Part shown: piece after piece, positions 1 through 12,451 of the stretch
Position numbering within the stretch: the stretch's first letter is position 1
Layout of the letters: each line of letters begins with the position of its first letter
Notes under the pieces: model-generated
What the model was told of the DNA's origin: nothing
What the model saw: only the letters and a program-made list of their open reading frames with translations
Databases searched by the model: none
Source: Trichoplax sp. H2
Taxonomy: Eukaryota > Placozoa > Uniplacotomia > Trichoplacea
Length of the DNA stretch: 64,000 nucleotides
Direction of reading: 5' to 3'
NCBI GenBank assembly: GCA_003344405.1
Contig: NOWV01000005.1
Coordinates: 372,001-436,000, forward strand
Program-made: the position numbers and the translations under genes

Positions 1-1605
1 AAAATTAGTAAACGCACTGCAGGATATCATACATATGTATTTATATTGAATACAACTGATGCACAACCAAAATGAAATTAAATTTAATCAAATCAGATAG
101 TACCGCTGAAATGAATGATTTTAACTCCATGGGATGTATACACGTAATCAACGTTTTACAGGAATATTTGTTAAATAAATGATAGAGAGATCAAGGAAGG
201 TTAACTTTACCTACCTTATTTTTTAAATCTATATCAATTATATGGCTACAGACAGCTTATAACAACTAAAATAGGAAGCAAAATCTACTTGGATGGCATA
301 GTAAATAAAAGAATCATTAGTAATGCATACTCTCCTGTTAAAATAAACATACATCACATTGAGTATTACAGTAATTCAAATATTAGACTTATAAAGAACG
401 TCAGTAAAATAGATAATAATCATACTATAATTACCGTATTTAATTTAAAGTTCAGGTAATTACAGGTAATAAGAGCGTGAAATCTAGTGCAATGATTTTA
501 GATGCCTAAACAGCAGACAATTATATTGAAATAAAAATTATTTTATCGCATTCTATCGCAGAAGAAAATAGATAGATGTATTAATTATTAATTAAACATT
601 CGGAAAGTAAAGAAAATCAGAATATTATGTCCATAAAATTAGTTACACCTCCCACTGAGATAAATCGACACATTACAGATCATCCAGAACAGAAACAACG
701 TTAATAATTTATCATTCGTAATTTAACACGAGATTAATGTAGATGAAATATTCACACAAGATCGACTTTTAACTGATTGATATAGCTAGCAATGAAAAAT
801 GTTATATGTTTGAATTCAAGTAGTTTCTATTATTTCGTAATAACGACGTATCGAGAGCTATAGAAGTGTGATATTGTATTGGCTATGCAAGGAATATATT
901 AAACCGTTAACAATCAGTATCATAATCTACTAACATTTGAAACATAATACGATATTCTACAAGTATTGTACAATTTAAAAAAGAAAAAATCAAATTTTTA
1001 AGCTATTGCAGACTTAGATATATGCATGTTAATTACAATAGTTAATCAATATTTTTGTTCAGAAGGTGTATTCAGCTGAGCCAAGAATCATAGCAAGAAA
1101 TAATTTAATCTACAGTATATTGTATATGAAATTACTTAGAGTATTTCGTATTGGAATCTACTGTAAGATTTTTAAAAGCAATAATCCATGAGTTACAAGA
1201 AAGTCAAAGAGTAGCATCACTTCGTTAAAATTTTGACATGTAAATCGTACAATCATGGCTTGAAAGATAATGAACTCCATCAATCTTAACGTACTATATA
1301 GGTCTGGTAACTTAAAACAGACGTATTCATATATCACTCCTAAACTTACATGATAACAAAATGTATTAGGCAGATCTACTGTTTCTTAATTTACTGTACT
1401 GAATCACGAGTATGTCACACAATAGACGCCAGCAGAAAGTTATTATAACAGAATCGATTTTCTTTACAAGTATAATACATACCAAAAATGATAACTATAG
1501 TATATTAAAATGGTATCTTAGCGTAAATTTATCTTTCACCACGACTAATTAGTTTTCAGTAGATAAACATTTTTTTAAGTTTTTAATAAGAGGGCCAAAA
1601 TATAG
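1..1605. other. Intergenic AT-rich sequence
   Basis: This is downstream (3') of the ZCCHC14-like gene. I found no exon-like open frame with splice signals on either strand. It probably contains the 3' UTR of that gene next to position 1605. Confidence 0.5.
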
Positions 1606-4600
1606 CTATGCCTTCTTAATAAATGATGGATTAGAATGTTTGACAGAATTTTCGATGTCTATCATCGTTGGACCCATACATTGTATTCCAAAATGGCCAA
1701 TTTGACCACAATTGTAACAAGAAATACGAGTTTCACTAGGCACTGGAGGTCTAGGAGTGGGAGGAAAATAAGGCCCATTATAGTAACCATTGGAAGTACC
1801 ATTATGCAAAAAGAAGCTAGGCCCAAAATTTGTGTATGGTGGAGGGTAAGCTTGACGGAGATCGTACCAATGTTTCATTGGGATAAATTCTGATTGGTAA
1901 GCATTGCCACGATAGTCTCGACCTCGGTGATTATATCCCGGATAAGAAGCGTTCAGAGGAAAAGCGCATTTGTTATCAAAGTGACCAATAGGCGGTGGAA
2001 TCATTGTATTAACTGGAGGCGTCGGTATTCTGCCGTTTATAGCATACATAGAAGGTACAGCAGTATAGAAATACTGTTCATCCCCACTTGGAGGCCTATC
2101 ATCAATTTCACTATCGCCGTTTCCAGATCCTACACTTTCCATACTTTGATTCTTCTTCACGGGCTTACTGTGATTGAATCAAAATACATCTTAAAGATTA
2201 TGTTGTGATAACATCATTTTATTACCGATAATTGTATAACACAAATACTTCGTAATAATAAATTTAGAAAATTGTATGTGACTTTGCTAGTTAATCTCAT
2301 ACTAGTATCAGAGCACAGCATGAGGTCATAGTCGTAGTACATACTTTTGATAATCTTTCTTGTTTTGAACTTTATTGGAATCACCACTTGTTAACTAGGT
2401 TAATTCAGGTAGATTGTATGGAAACAATAATGAAAATCGTAATAAATTATTAGTAATAATTATTAGCAATGAGTAAAAGATTACCAATATTCTAAGTAGT
2501 CTTCCAAAATGCGTAAAATACTCGTATAAAAATCAAAGTATATTGCATCAGTATACATATATACCCCTTTATGTATTACGGTGTCATTTTCCGACTCGCC
2601 ATTAATATGTAACCCATCCAACCATTCCGTAACGTCTCCTCGGCGAATGCCATTACTAGATGATGAGTATGAGTCAATTGCTTTTTGCATCAGATCATTA
2701 ATTTCTGCAGGTATAGTACCATCGTATGGTGCGTTTGTTCCATCTGTACGATAACGAACGGACATAAAACTATTTAAATTGATGCTTTTTGTAACATTTA
2801 TATCGAAATGGCTTAAATTATATATATTATCTATACTATATATTAATATACAGTATACTAATTATTAAGACACATTTAAAAGTTAATTTTACCAGTAGAG
2901 CTGTTAAAAAAGTTGCACACTAAATCGGAGGTAAGGATTTGGCGAGGCAACTGGGTAATTTGTCTTTGACGAATGATATAAAACCAATGGTAAATAATAC
3001 AGTATTTTATCACATTAACTGTTATCTTTAGAGCTCGTATGAAGTATTTGAAATAAAATTATTAATTCATTTCATTGTCTATCATAAATGTAGCTTACTT
3101 CATATAGGCAGCAACGTCAGAGATGGGTAATACAACTGGCTTGATTGGCTTGGATGAATCTAAAAATAGAGTAAAACTTTTGATTAAAATTGATCATACA
3201 AGTATCATATTACTTTCTTGTAAATTATAGTTTTAGCAGATTCAAAGCGTTATTGACAAATGAAAGGAACTTAATCGAGATTTTTATATATTCAGCACTG
3301 TCAAACGTAGTATAAAGAAATTGTGCAATTAAATTAAATTATTCCTACTTAATGTTTGTAACACTACATTACCTGGTTTATTGAGATGTCCTAGATTAAT
3401 ATCACTTAAATTGTTGCTCTTTATGTAATCTTCAAGCTAAAAATAACGAAAAATATAAACCAAACATTTTTATATGGACACTTTATTTTATCACTTAATC
3501 ATAATTTTAATAATGATTACAATCACTAAAATGTTACAATCGTAAATTATGCTACTCTAAATTGGATCACATATAATTCTAAGTTGTCATATTGCCTAAA
3601 AACCTAAATCTATTGTACTAAAATAATTCACAACAAGCCATTTATTATTATTTACCGCTAGTTCCTTTCATACCAAAATGCAGAGAGATACTTTCAATTG
3701 ATCATTTAGAGAGAATATTCACACTGTAACACTAACCTCTTGGTCAAATTTGAAAACATCTTCAGCAGACTTATACACAACATTGGTACGGTAGTTAGAC
3801 CATGCCGCCTATGATGGTAGAAAATAATAGTAGAAATGTATTATTCGTACAGAATTTTTCTTTAATCTTCCTTATGATATAAATTATACCGTACACAATT
3901 GACTGATCCTTTATCAAAACTAACTACTATAGCTAAGTCAACTCAACAGAGGTAAGATTAATATTGATAATATTAAGCGCATTGCAACTATGCATTTAGT
4001 TTAAGATTAACTCATTTGTATTTATATATTAGCTATAATTTTAGCCTAGTAAATTAAACAGGCAATATGAAAGAAAGAATAATAATAATAATTCAAGCAG
4101 AGTATACAAGCATGATGCGTGTAATTATGTAGTGTAAAGTGAATTTTAGTTTAGATTAATTCTATACATTCAAAGTGATAATTTGAATTAACTAGGCAAT
4201 TTTGAAAAAGAAAGATGAATAAATATAGCAAATGTAATATTCGAATTAATGATTTTCTTGACCAATTTAATTAATTAAATACTAATCCATGTTTAAAAGT
4301 ACCTTCTAAAAAAATCAGTGCTAATATCAAACAATATAAATTAGTATACAATAAGGTGTGAATAGATTGTAACTTAAACTATGGTCGAGTTTGCTTTAAT
4401 TTTTCTTTTTCTTCCTTTCTTTCCTACTAATACATCCTATCTTATGTTAAAATCAATCCATCCCCAAGTTAATTAATTTATTTTTTCTTATAGACAATAA
4501 CATCAAACTGGTAAACAATAGCTTCAAAGTTATTTGACAAAATGGCGTGCGTCGAGTTGCTAGCTATTGTTATGAAAATTTTGTAACAATTCTAGTATAC

Positions 4601-7600
4601 TTCTAATCAGTTGTGATGGTGACAAAGGATAACAATATTATAATTGGATATATTGTCTTACTTCTACTAATTTCTTGATTCAATATGATTTTAAAGTATA
4701 ATTATTGACGTCATTGTTGTTGTTATTACCTTAATAAGATATTGATGGTGGATTTCTTGATTACTATCGGATACTTCAGCAACCTCGATCGCAGTTAAGG
4801 CTGACATTTCTTTATTTTGTTGATTTGTGATTGCATCATCTTGATTATTAGTTGTTATACTACTATTATCTTGACTGGCTGAATTTTCACTGCTATCTTT
4901 ACCACGATGGTCGTTGAATTTCTAAAATTATTTTACAATTAATAAACAGAAAGAAATGTTTTAATTCAAGTATAATATTTTTTTCTTGCAGTAACGCCTA
5001 CTTTTAGCTTCACTCAAGGTATATTAGTATTTTCTTCTATCAAGTAGGACTAGATTAGTTTTATATTATTATGAACATTCATCGTTAACCATTGATATTC
5101 GATATCAAGATGATTTTGCTGTCAGTTTATTGGAATTAATAAATAGCAACTATACGCGCAATGTACGCACAACTTGGTAGAAATACGGACTAGGATGTAA
5201 TATTTCTGAAGTAGATGTTTTTATCTACTATGTACGATAGTGTACACGCGACTATCAATAACGATAATCACTCACTGTTATGGATTAAATTAATAACAGC
5301 TCAACCTCGACCAAAATAAACGTTATGTAATATCCAAGCGCAAGCGAGTGAAATCTATCTTATAGATCTAAATTGGCACGTATTGTTATTTTTTTAGATA
5401 GGCTATAACGACACGTTTATGATCACTGATTAAAAAAATTATTATTAAAATATAATCCTCATCGATATTATGGATAGTAAAAGTAATTTAAACAATGTCC
5501 GCAATAGCATTAACATAGACAATATCGATACAGAAGACGACAAAAGAGGGTAGGTAATGATTTAAATGTCTCCATAGTCAGGATTACAAAATCTTGATGG
5601 AGAAAGTAAATCATAAAAAAATCATCTTTACTTCATAATGAATAGCGATAGATGCAAGAAAAATTAAATAAGGGCAATTGTTACAACGTAAATTTTAAAG
5701 AATAACATGATTTTCTTCTCCATCTCTGCAAAAATACTGTACGCCAAAATAGAACAGCTCTTTGTTGAAAAGTATACAGTATATTAGATTAATAGGACTA
5801 ATTTACTGATCATATTATACTGTAGTTATAAAAAAAAGCCAATATTAACATTTCGACTATCGTGTTGGCGTATTACTGTACGTATAATAATTATTATTAT
5901 TGGCTTTAGCGCTTATCAAATTTGATGACTCGACATCGTTTAAATCTTTTAATTTCAACTGATAAACGGCGACAGGTGATTGGATTGGTTTTGTGCAATT
6001 GTCTAGACATTTATCTGGTGGTATATAGCTGGCTTATCAGCTTTCATTTGTACTATAAAAGGATAAAGACTTTCATCACAGCATGTCTTAGCATTGACGG
6101 AATAACATGCCAACGATATACTTTACGGTAGATAGGCAAAAGATTGCTGTGCTGTATGTAGAACTTTATTATAGAGTTAAAAAAAAAGGTGTCATGTAGA
6201 TCCATTATACGTACTTTTCGGTTATCTAGAATGGATTGATCAGGGATTAGGGATAGTTGTAACGCCGGTCTCGACATTTCTGTGAAGTGAGATGAGTGCT
6301 CCCTCCTCTTTTTAGTAATCCCTGGTTGTAATTTTTGGACCGATTCTGTATCTTTTTCTATCAATAACGCATATGGATATTGATAACAAACATCTTTACG
6401 ACATTTGATTATCAGTTTGTGGGTTATAGTTTTTACTATAAGTTTCATCAAATACCTTACGAACAGATGCAACGATGGTCAAACTACTGTATCGCTTTCT
6501 TTCACAGCTTGAAGAAAGCGATTTTAGTACTCAATTACGTCGATTATATATTTATTATATTATTATCGTGGAAGCGATCCTCTTTTAGTTTTTCAAGTAT
6601 TTGGATCTAGTTATTGGTGAATAATAATAATTAAAGAGAAATACACTCTGACGAAATTGATTATTGCAAAGTACAGTAATATAAAATTACGAAAGAAAGA
6701 AAAGGGAGAAAAGTTAAGGTAAAGTAGAGTTCCGTATTGCATCCCGCAATTAAAATACGCCACTATTATTGAATATCAATTTGTGAAGGATGAAATTTTA
6801 GTTCCGTTTCAAAAACTGATGATAATGCAGCAGTTACATCAAGGATGAGCATCAATATTGGAGTATGTTCATAGTAAAGAAAAATATTTTTTTACAGTTA
6901 ATAAGAATTTATCATCTAATGAGATTGTAAATATACTGTAGAGTTTAGTAGCTGGGCTATGAATATCCTTCGTTTATAGAGATCCAATGTAACACTTGCC
7001 TTTTAATAAAGGCGTAGTAAACATGGTCGATTAAGAAATGCTGATCAACAATAAGGAAGGATCGATACATAATTTAATTAAGAGAAAAGTACTTTTTAAA
7101 GCCTTTCGTGCCTGATGCGCGTATAATATACTTGTTTGGAGTGTCATTAGTACACTTTTGGATAAATTATGGTCCAATCCTTTTTCACTATATGCGAACG
7201 TATGTCTTAATGTGGGTAGTAGGTACAGAAAGAGGAATAAACGGAGGATAAGTCTACATAGCAAATATGGTATCGAAAAAGCAAATGACGTCGATAACAA
7301 GGAATTGAAATAGGACATTTTCTATATCAGGGAATATTGGCAAGCGCAAAAATTGTAGATCATGTCGCAAAGTATTCATAACAATGTATTATAAAATATT
7401 GCTAGTGCCGTCCAACTTTTGCATCATCGGTATCCACTCTCTATCAATAAGTGGAGTAAAGCAAAGTAGGCAAAGTATAGATCGACAAAAAGTGAAGAAA
7501 AATGAATATTAAAAGTAAGAGGGTGTTTTATAAGCTATCGAGTGTCGATTGTATCAGTCATAAGAAAGATTTGGACAACGTCTGGGTAGGTGGTATGTAC

Positions 7601-8307
7601 ATAAGTGCGTACTATATAGTGCAGTATCGTACTATGGCTGGCAGTCTGATGGTGGATTTGGCATCTACTTTTGCTAAGGGATTTTCAAAGTTACCCCATT
7701 TGAAATTGGTCCCTTTATTAATTATCGATTGACTTTCCGATAGCATGTCGTCCATAGTCATGGATATTATTAATTGGATCCATGAGGGGATTGAATTCAA
7801 GCTTACCTTATAAAATTTTTTAAATTCATCCAAGCATTGGCGTAATGTCAATTGTTGATGAAATGTAAACGCCGGATGTTTGGATGCCATCATATAGATT
7901 AATAATATATCGTCAAGAAAATGATATGATTGATCTTGATAATTATGCTGTTGCTCGATAATAGACAGTTGCTGTAGCTGTTGACGATAATTAAACATTA
8001 AATTTTGATAGATAATTTGAGCACATTGGGTGTTGCAGCTTTTTAACATGGATAAGCATAAGCATAATTTACGTCGTATGCGTGCATCGTTTAAATCGGT
8101 TAAATTATATAATTCAGATTTAGTATTAGCGCAGTTTTCATCGTGTGCTAAATAAGTCCGGTTGTGTCTTGACGAATCATCGGTTAATTGGCTTAAATAT
8201 TGTAGCTCATAGGGTAAGCAAGCATGTAATAAAGCAGCTAAAAGTTCAACTCTTCGAAATTGGTGTAACTCTTGGAACCATGATACGACATTCTCTTCTT
8301 GCAACAT
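1606..8307 (-). CDS. ZCCHC14: ZCCHC2/ZCCHC14-like protein (PX domain and CCHC zinc knuckle), 8 exons
   Basis: Predicted exons on the minus strand: 8307-7807, 4921-4730, 3808-3737, 3436-3373, 3159-3099, 2963-2893, 2743-2565, 2163-1606; all phases agree and give about 565 aa. Exon 1 is the family's conserved helical N-terminal module (VVSWFQELHQF, then LLHACLPYELQYL, then KHPAFTFHQQL). Exons 3-6 form a PX-like fold (AWSNYRTNVVYKSAEDVF, then QLPRQILTSDLVCNFF). The last exon is Pro/Tyr/Asn-rich and ends with a CCHC knuckle, CYNCGQIGHFGIQC, followed by the family's short tail. The first in-frame ATG is at 8307; the open frame continues a few codons upstream to a stop. Vertebrate ZCCHC2 and ZCCHC14 are about twice as long, and the ZCCHC14 SAM domain was not seen. 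The vertebrate proteins act with TENT4 poly(A) polymerases in mRNA tail control. Choosing 14 over 2 rests on human linkage, so it is weak. Intron 1 is 2.9 kb. Confidence 0.85.
4922..7806 (-). other. Large first intron of the ZCCHC14-like gene
   Basis: The 2.9-kb intron lies between phase-0 exons. Open frames inside it (for example 6053-6472 minus, 7031-7318 minus, 5922-6131 plus) show no family motif. A short plus-strand ATG exon-like stretch at 5470-5553 followed by GTAGGT has no recognisable continuation. Confidence 0.6.
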
Positions 8308-10539
8308 TCTCCTAATGACGTCGTCCAATCGATCAATTCAGTAATTAATTATTGTTGTAATCGATGACTGTGTCAATCCGTTGCCACTCTCTCTCTCTTG
8401 AATAAGTCAACTTTAAAATGATAGTATCCACCAATACAATAAAAGGCTCAAAATGACTTTACTGTTGCTATCTGATTTCCTATTTTACGATGGAGATTTT
8501 CCAATTTTGAATATCCTTGGTGACGATGATTTAATCTGGATAATACTAACGTAGTTCATCAATTGCACTCCTACTTGTATTGTGGTCGAGTTCGTCTATG
8601 TCCAAGTGGAGCACGTCATTGGACTCATTCTATATCCAAGTGAAATTTTGCACCTACTGTAGTACTACTGTAAGAGCTGAAGGGCCTGTTGTAAGCATCT
8701 CACAGTATTCTGAAGTTTTCTAGTCTAAACGCTTTAAGCCTACTGCCTATAGTGTGTTATGACAGTACTCGACTACAGTCTCTATACTGTACGATACTGT
8801 ACTAAGCACTGTAACCGCACGGATTGGATACTGTAGTGAAAATAGCCGCAGACAGCCTACAAGTTTCTAATCGCCATTTCTATATTAATAATTGTTATAC
8901 AATCGACTGCCCTTTTATAAACGGTTAATTTTCAAGTGCAGCTCGGTGCACTGCATGTGAAAGTTTCACTGTCAAAATAGACAGGAAAATGATTTCAAGT
9001 GTACCAATGAATTCGCTTCCATTTCCTAAAAAGACTCGATGAGATCATTTGTTTATTTTTTCAAATGTTCAATCTTGATTCCGCACTGTACAGTACAGTA
9101 CAGTACTGACTCAGTCTGCAGTCGACTCTACACTAGACAGTATGCCATCAAACTTCAAACTTACCTAAATTTACAACTCTTATTACAAGTCTTTGCTTGC
9201 ATTGAATCTCGTAGTGTACCGTCTGTCCGCATGTTACCGTCCGTGCCTGACTCGATTTTCTACCCGACAAACGTAAAAGTACCCTGCAGCGGATACAAAG
9301 AGGCTTCGCTTTATGCTTGCGAGCGTACAGTATGTACAGTACTACACTTCCCCCCCAAAAAATGAAACCATAATAGAAGGCATTTTATATGTACTATATA
9401 TTCATTTCTTCGATACACGGTTAGTTATCAAAAAGTATACATAGCCATTATGCCACGGCCTTGTCGAGTTTTTTAACATTTCGTCAAGGCTGCCAATATA
9501 CTGTACACTATATTGTATGGCTTAGAGTGACGACATACCAGTAAGGAAACAGATCGCTTTAACTCGATAGTGATTTGTGTCGACATCTGGTTACACTATT
9601 ATTTTATAGTACTGTACGGTACTGTATGTACACGCAGTAGAACACGTTCATCTATGAAGGTTGCAGTAGTGCTTAACTGTTTGTTATGGTCAAATCACTG
9701 TGACCCGCATTATCGACAGTACTGCATAGTCAGGGACTTGTAAAGCCAATATTAATTTGAATTTAAGGTTCGTCGTTCAATACTGTTCTGTATGTCTTCG
9801 AGTTTTTGCTAATTATTATTTACTTTCTTTAACTTAAGCAAGGATCGTAACTTCTCTATTAGCTAATATTTGATTCTACTGTACAGTAATTATACTTGTA
9901 CGTCATTAATCTGGATTACTCAGTGTGAAACTTCGACTAGAAATCAAATTCAATCGATCTGCGCTGCTTAAAGTGAATCAATCTACGAGTACATCTGGTA
10001 TAAATAATTACACCAATTAATCACAATCGCAATGGAACATTAATAAGCCAATGTAAGAACTAACTTTACTCGTCTTCTACAATAAACTTCCGGATTGAAC
10101 TTTAACGATCACCTTTTTCGACCTCTCTAGCTACTGAATAATACACTGTCTTGTAAGTTTTTCTTAACTCACAACAATACAAACGATGATATGGCTTTAG
10201 TGCGTAAAGACATATTGTGCGATGAACTTGCTGTTTACCACTATACTTTAATTACTTTTAAAGGTTTTACTTTACTGGTTCTAGGTAGGAGTATTTACAG
10301 CTCATCCTGATGCTAATTTCCAGTGGATAATCAACGAAATACAATTACTTACAATCAACAATCGAATAACGACAGCCTGTATAATAGTGTATACTGTATA
10401 TACGCATACTCTAGTAAAATCGATATTCAACGGAATAGAATTGCTTACAAGCGACAGCTCTGAAACTGTCAAGCTTGGGCAATACAAGTTGTACAGTAAA
10501 CGTGTAGTCAATTGAATCGGTGTCATCTACTAGAAAATA
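8308..10539. other. Intergenic region between ZCCHC14-like and rhodanese genes, rich in CTGTAC-type tracts
   Basis: The two genes point away from each other, so this 2.2 kb should hold both promoters. From about 8650 to 9730 it contains many ACTGTA, GTACAG and palindromic ACTGTACAGTA words. I found no coding exon; the ORF at 9039-9365 runs through the repeat words and looks spurious. Confidence 0.5.
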
Positions 10540-11550
10540 ATGGCCTCCATGTTTGTGGTGCAAGGTGGTATTCAGCTTCGATTTCCTTCTGTTAAGCATA
10601 TTACAACTGAACAGCTCTATTCGTGGCTGCAAACACAAAGTCATTCTAATATGAATGTTATGTTATTGGTTAGAATGTCAAAATAACCAAAAGTATACAA
10701 CTCAATTCAGTTATCTTATTAGAGTAAATGATGACAGCAACATTTGTATTCCAGGATATCAGAGAAGAAAAGGAGTACGATATCAGTCATATTGTAGATG
10801 CAAAGCGGGCGGAATTAGAAATTACTGATTTTCAACAAATTCATAAAGAAATTGAAGGTAATTAAGATTTATACCTATTAGCTCATATTTAGGCGATTAT
10901 TGTAAAAGTAACAACTTTTAAGTCATCATAGTTTCCGCATTACGTCACTAATAACAATATACTAGCACGTTTAGTAAGTAATTGATACGTTTTAGAACTT
11001 ATTAGAAAATAATAGCTATTTATTGTAAAATCATTGGATAAACTCAGCGTTCATGATAGCTGCGATAATTTTATCTCTCTGTAGTTTGTAAGCATTTTAC
11101 ATTGCGATGGTTGCTCTCCCTTAAAACAAAGTTGTAAGCGTTTGATGCAAAATGCAATACGAGTAATACAATATAGTGTATACCTACCTAGCTACGGTAA
11201 TGAAACCTGTTTTGCAGGATCACTATGAGTCTTACATATTCTATTTTCTGATGAAAGTTATAGCCTCAAATAACGAAAATTATGCAGTTGTAGCCTATTG
11301 CTCGGTTGGTTATAGATCGTCTGCATTCGTGGACAAGCTACAACGATACATTTCAAATACTCAAGATGAAAAAAAGTATAATATCTACAATTTAGAAGGT
11401 AGTATTTTCAAGTGGGCAAACGAAGGGCGAAAGATGGTCAATAAATTTAATGATTTTACAATATACGTTCATCCATATAATTTGATATGGGGTAAGCTGG
11501 TTTCTAGTGAGCTTAGAAAATATAGTTTAGAGTCAAAGACTTTGAGTTAG
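10540..11550 (+). CDS. Single-domain rhodanese-like sulfurtransferase, 3 exons
   Basis: Exons 10540-10668, 10755-10857 and 11258-11550 join in phase to a 174-aa protein. The start is ATGGCCTCC at 10540. Residues about 19-43 give the usual rhodanese entry (VKHITTEQLYSWLQ, then VMLL), exon 2 opens with DIREEKEYDISHIVDAKR, and exon 3 carries the active-site loop AYCSVGYRSS with the catalytic Cys, then YNIYNLEGSIFKWANEGR and a conserved C-terminal VHPYN..WG segment. Rhodanese domains move sulfane sulfur through a Cys persulfide; the CxxGxRS loop suits a catalytic domain. I see no signal peptide and no second domain. The exon 1 donor is GTTAGA, weaker than usual, but the joined rhodanese motif supports it. 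Physiological substrate unknown. Confidence 0.85.
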
Positions 11551-12451
11551 TAAGTAATGGATAAAGGTAATGGAGTAAATGTGACAATATGTCATGGGCA
11601 ATGTTTATAGCTGTTACTATACGCGTATATCTTAAACATTCGAGTTAAATAATTAATTTACGTTTAGGTATCAATCTCAAATTACCAAATGTAATCAATA
11701 AGAAAATTTTGGTAATGAAATTACTACATTATAACTTAATTCTAATAACTTGCAGTATACTTATATGCTTATAATACTGCACATTTGTTATTAAGCATAT
11801 AATTTCAAATAAAGCGAATCAATATGTATCTATACATTAAAACAGTTTGTCCGTGTGTGTGTGAGTACTTTCCAGTACCTACTGAAGTACAGTACGCGAG
11901 TATTACGAGTAAGTAAGGGATCTGATAGCAAAATATTGATCTAGATTAGAGTAATAGTACTGTATGCACAAAAAGTAAAGTAAAATCTATAAATCAGTTA
12001 AAACGTATAATCTTATGCTGTGTTCAATACTACCATTTTGGCGGTGCATGCTTGAAAAAATTTATTGCTTCATACTGTATCTGCATGCGTGATTTCTCTA
12101 AATCCTTTCAGAAATCATGAAATAACACATCATTGATTCTAAAGCCTCCAAGTGTAAGAGATTTACTCCAGAAATTGTTACAGCCATAAACTGCCATAAT
12201 ATTCAGCCCATTATTGAAGCTGAATGTGTACAACATTTATTCGGGAGTTATTTAATGCAATTATTTCCGTTAAATGTATTCGGGAATTCTTACAGAAAGA
12301 CTAAATTTAAAATTAAAATTATTCAAAATAATCTAATCTGCTTATTACCTATACCCGTATTAAGCGTAAGAAAGACGAAAGTTATATTTATAACATCAGA
12401 CTACTACGAGCCAAGCATAAATTTATACGATACAGTAACGCTTAAGACAAC
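11551..12451. other. Intergenic region between convergent rhodanese and DNAJA2 genes
   Basis: Two 3' ends face each other here. The sequence is AT-rich with an AATAAAG-type polyadenylation candidate near 11808 for the plus-strand rhodanese gene. No exon was found; the ORF at 12255-12515 overlaps the last DNAJA2 exon on the wrong strand. Confidence 0.45.

Noticed and set aside
1636-2208. Plus-strand ORFs opposite the last ZCCHC14 exon, and similar antisense ORFs over the Ser-rich exon (42686-43319)
   Set aside because: These are shadows of real exons on the minus strand; they lack motifs and splice signals.
5470-5553. Plus-strand ATG exon candidate inside intron 1 of the ZCCHC14-like gene
   Set aside because: It has an ATG and a GTAGGT donor but no downstream exon that continues a recognisable protein; low-complexity Asn/Ser content.
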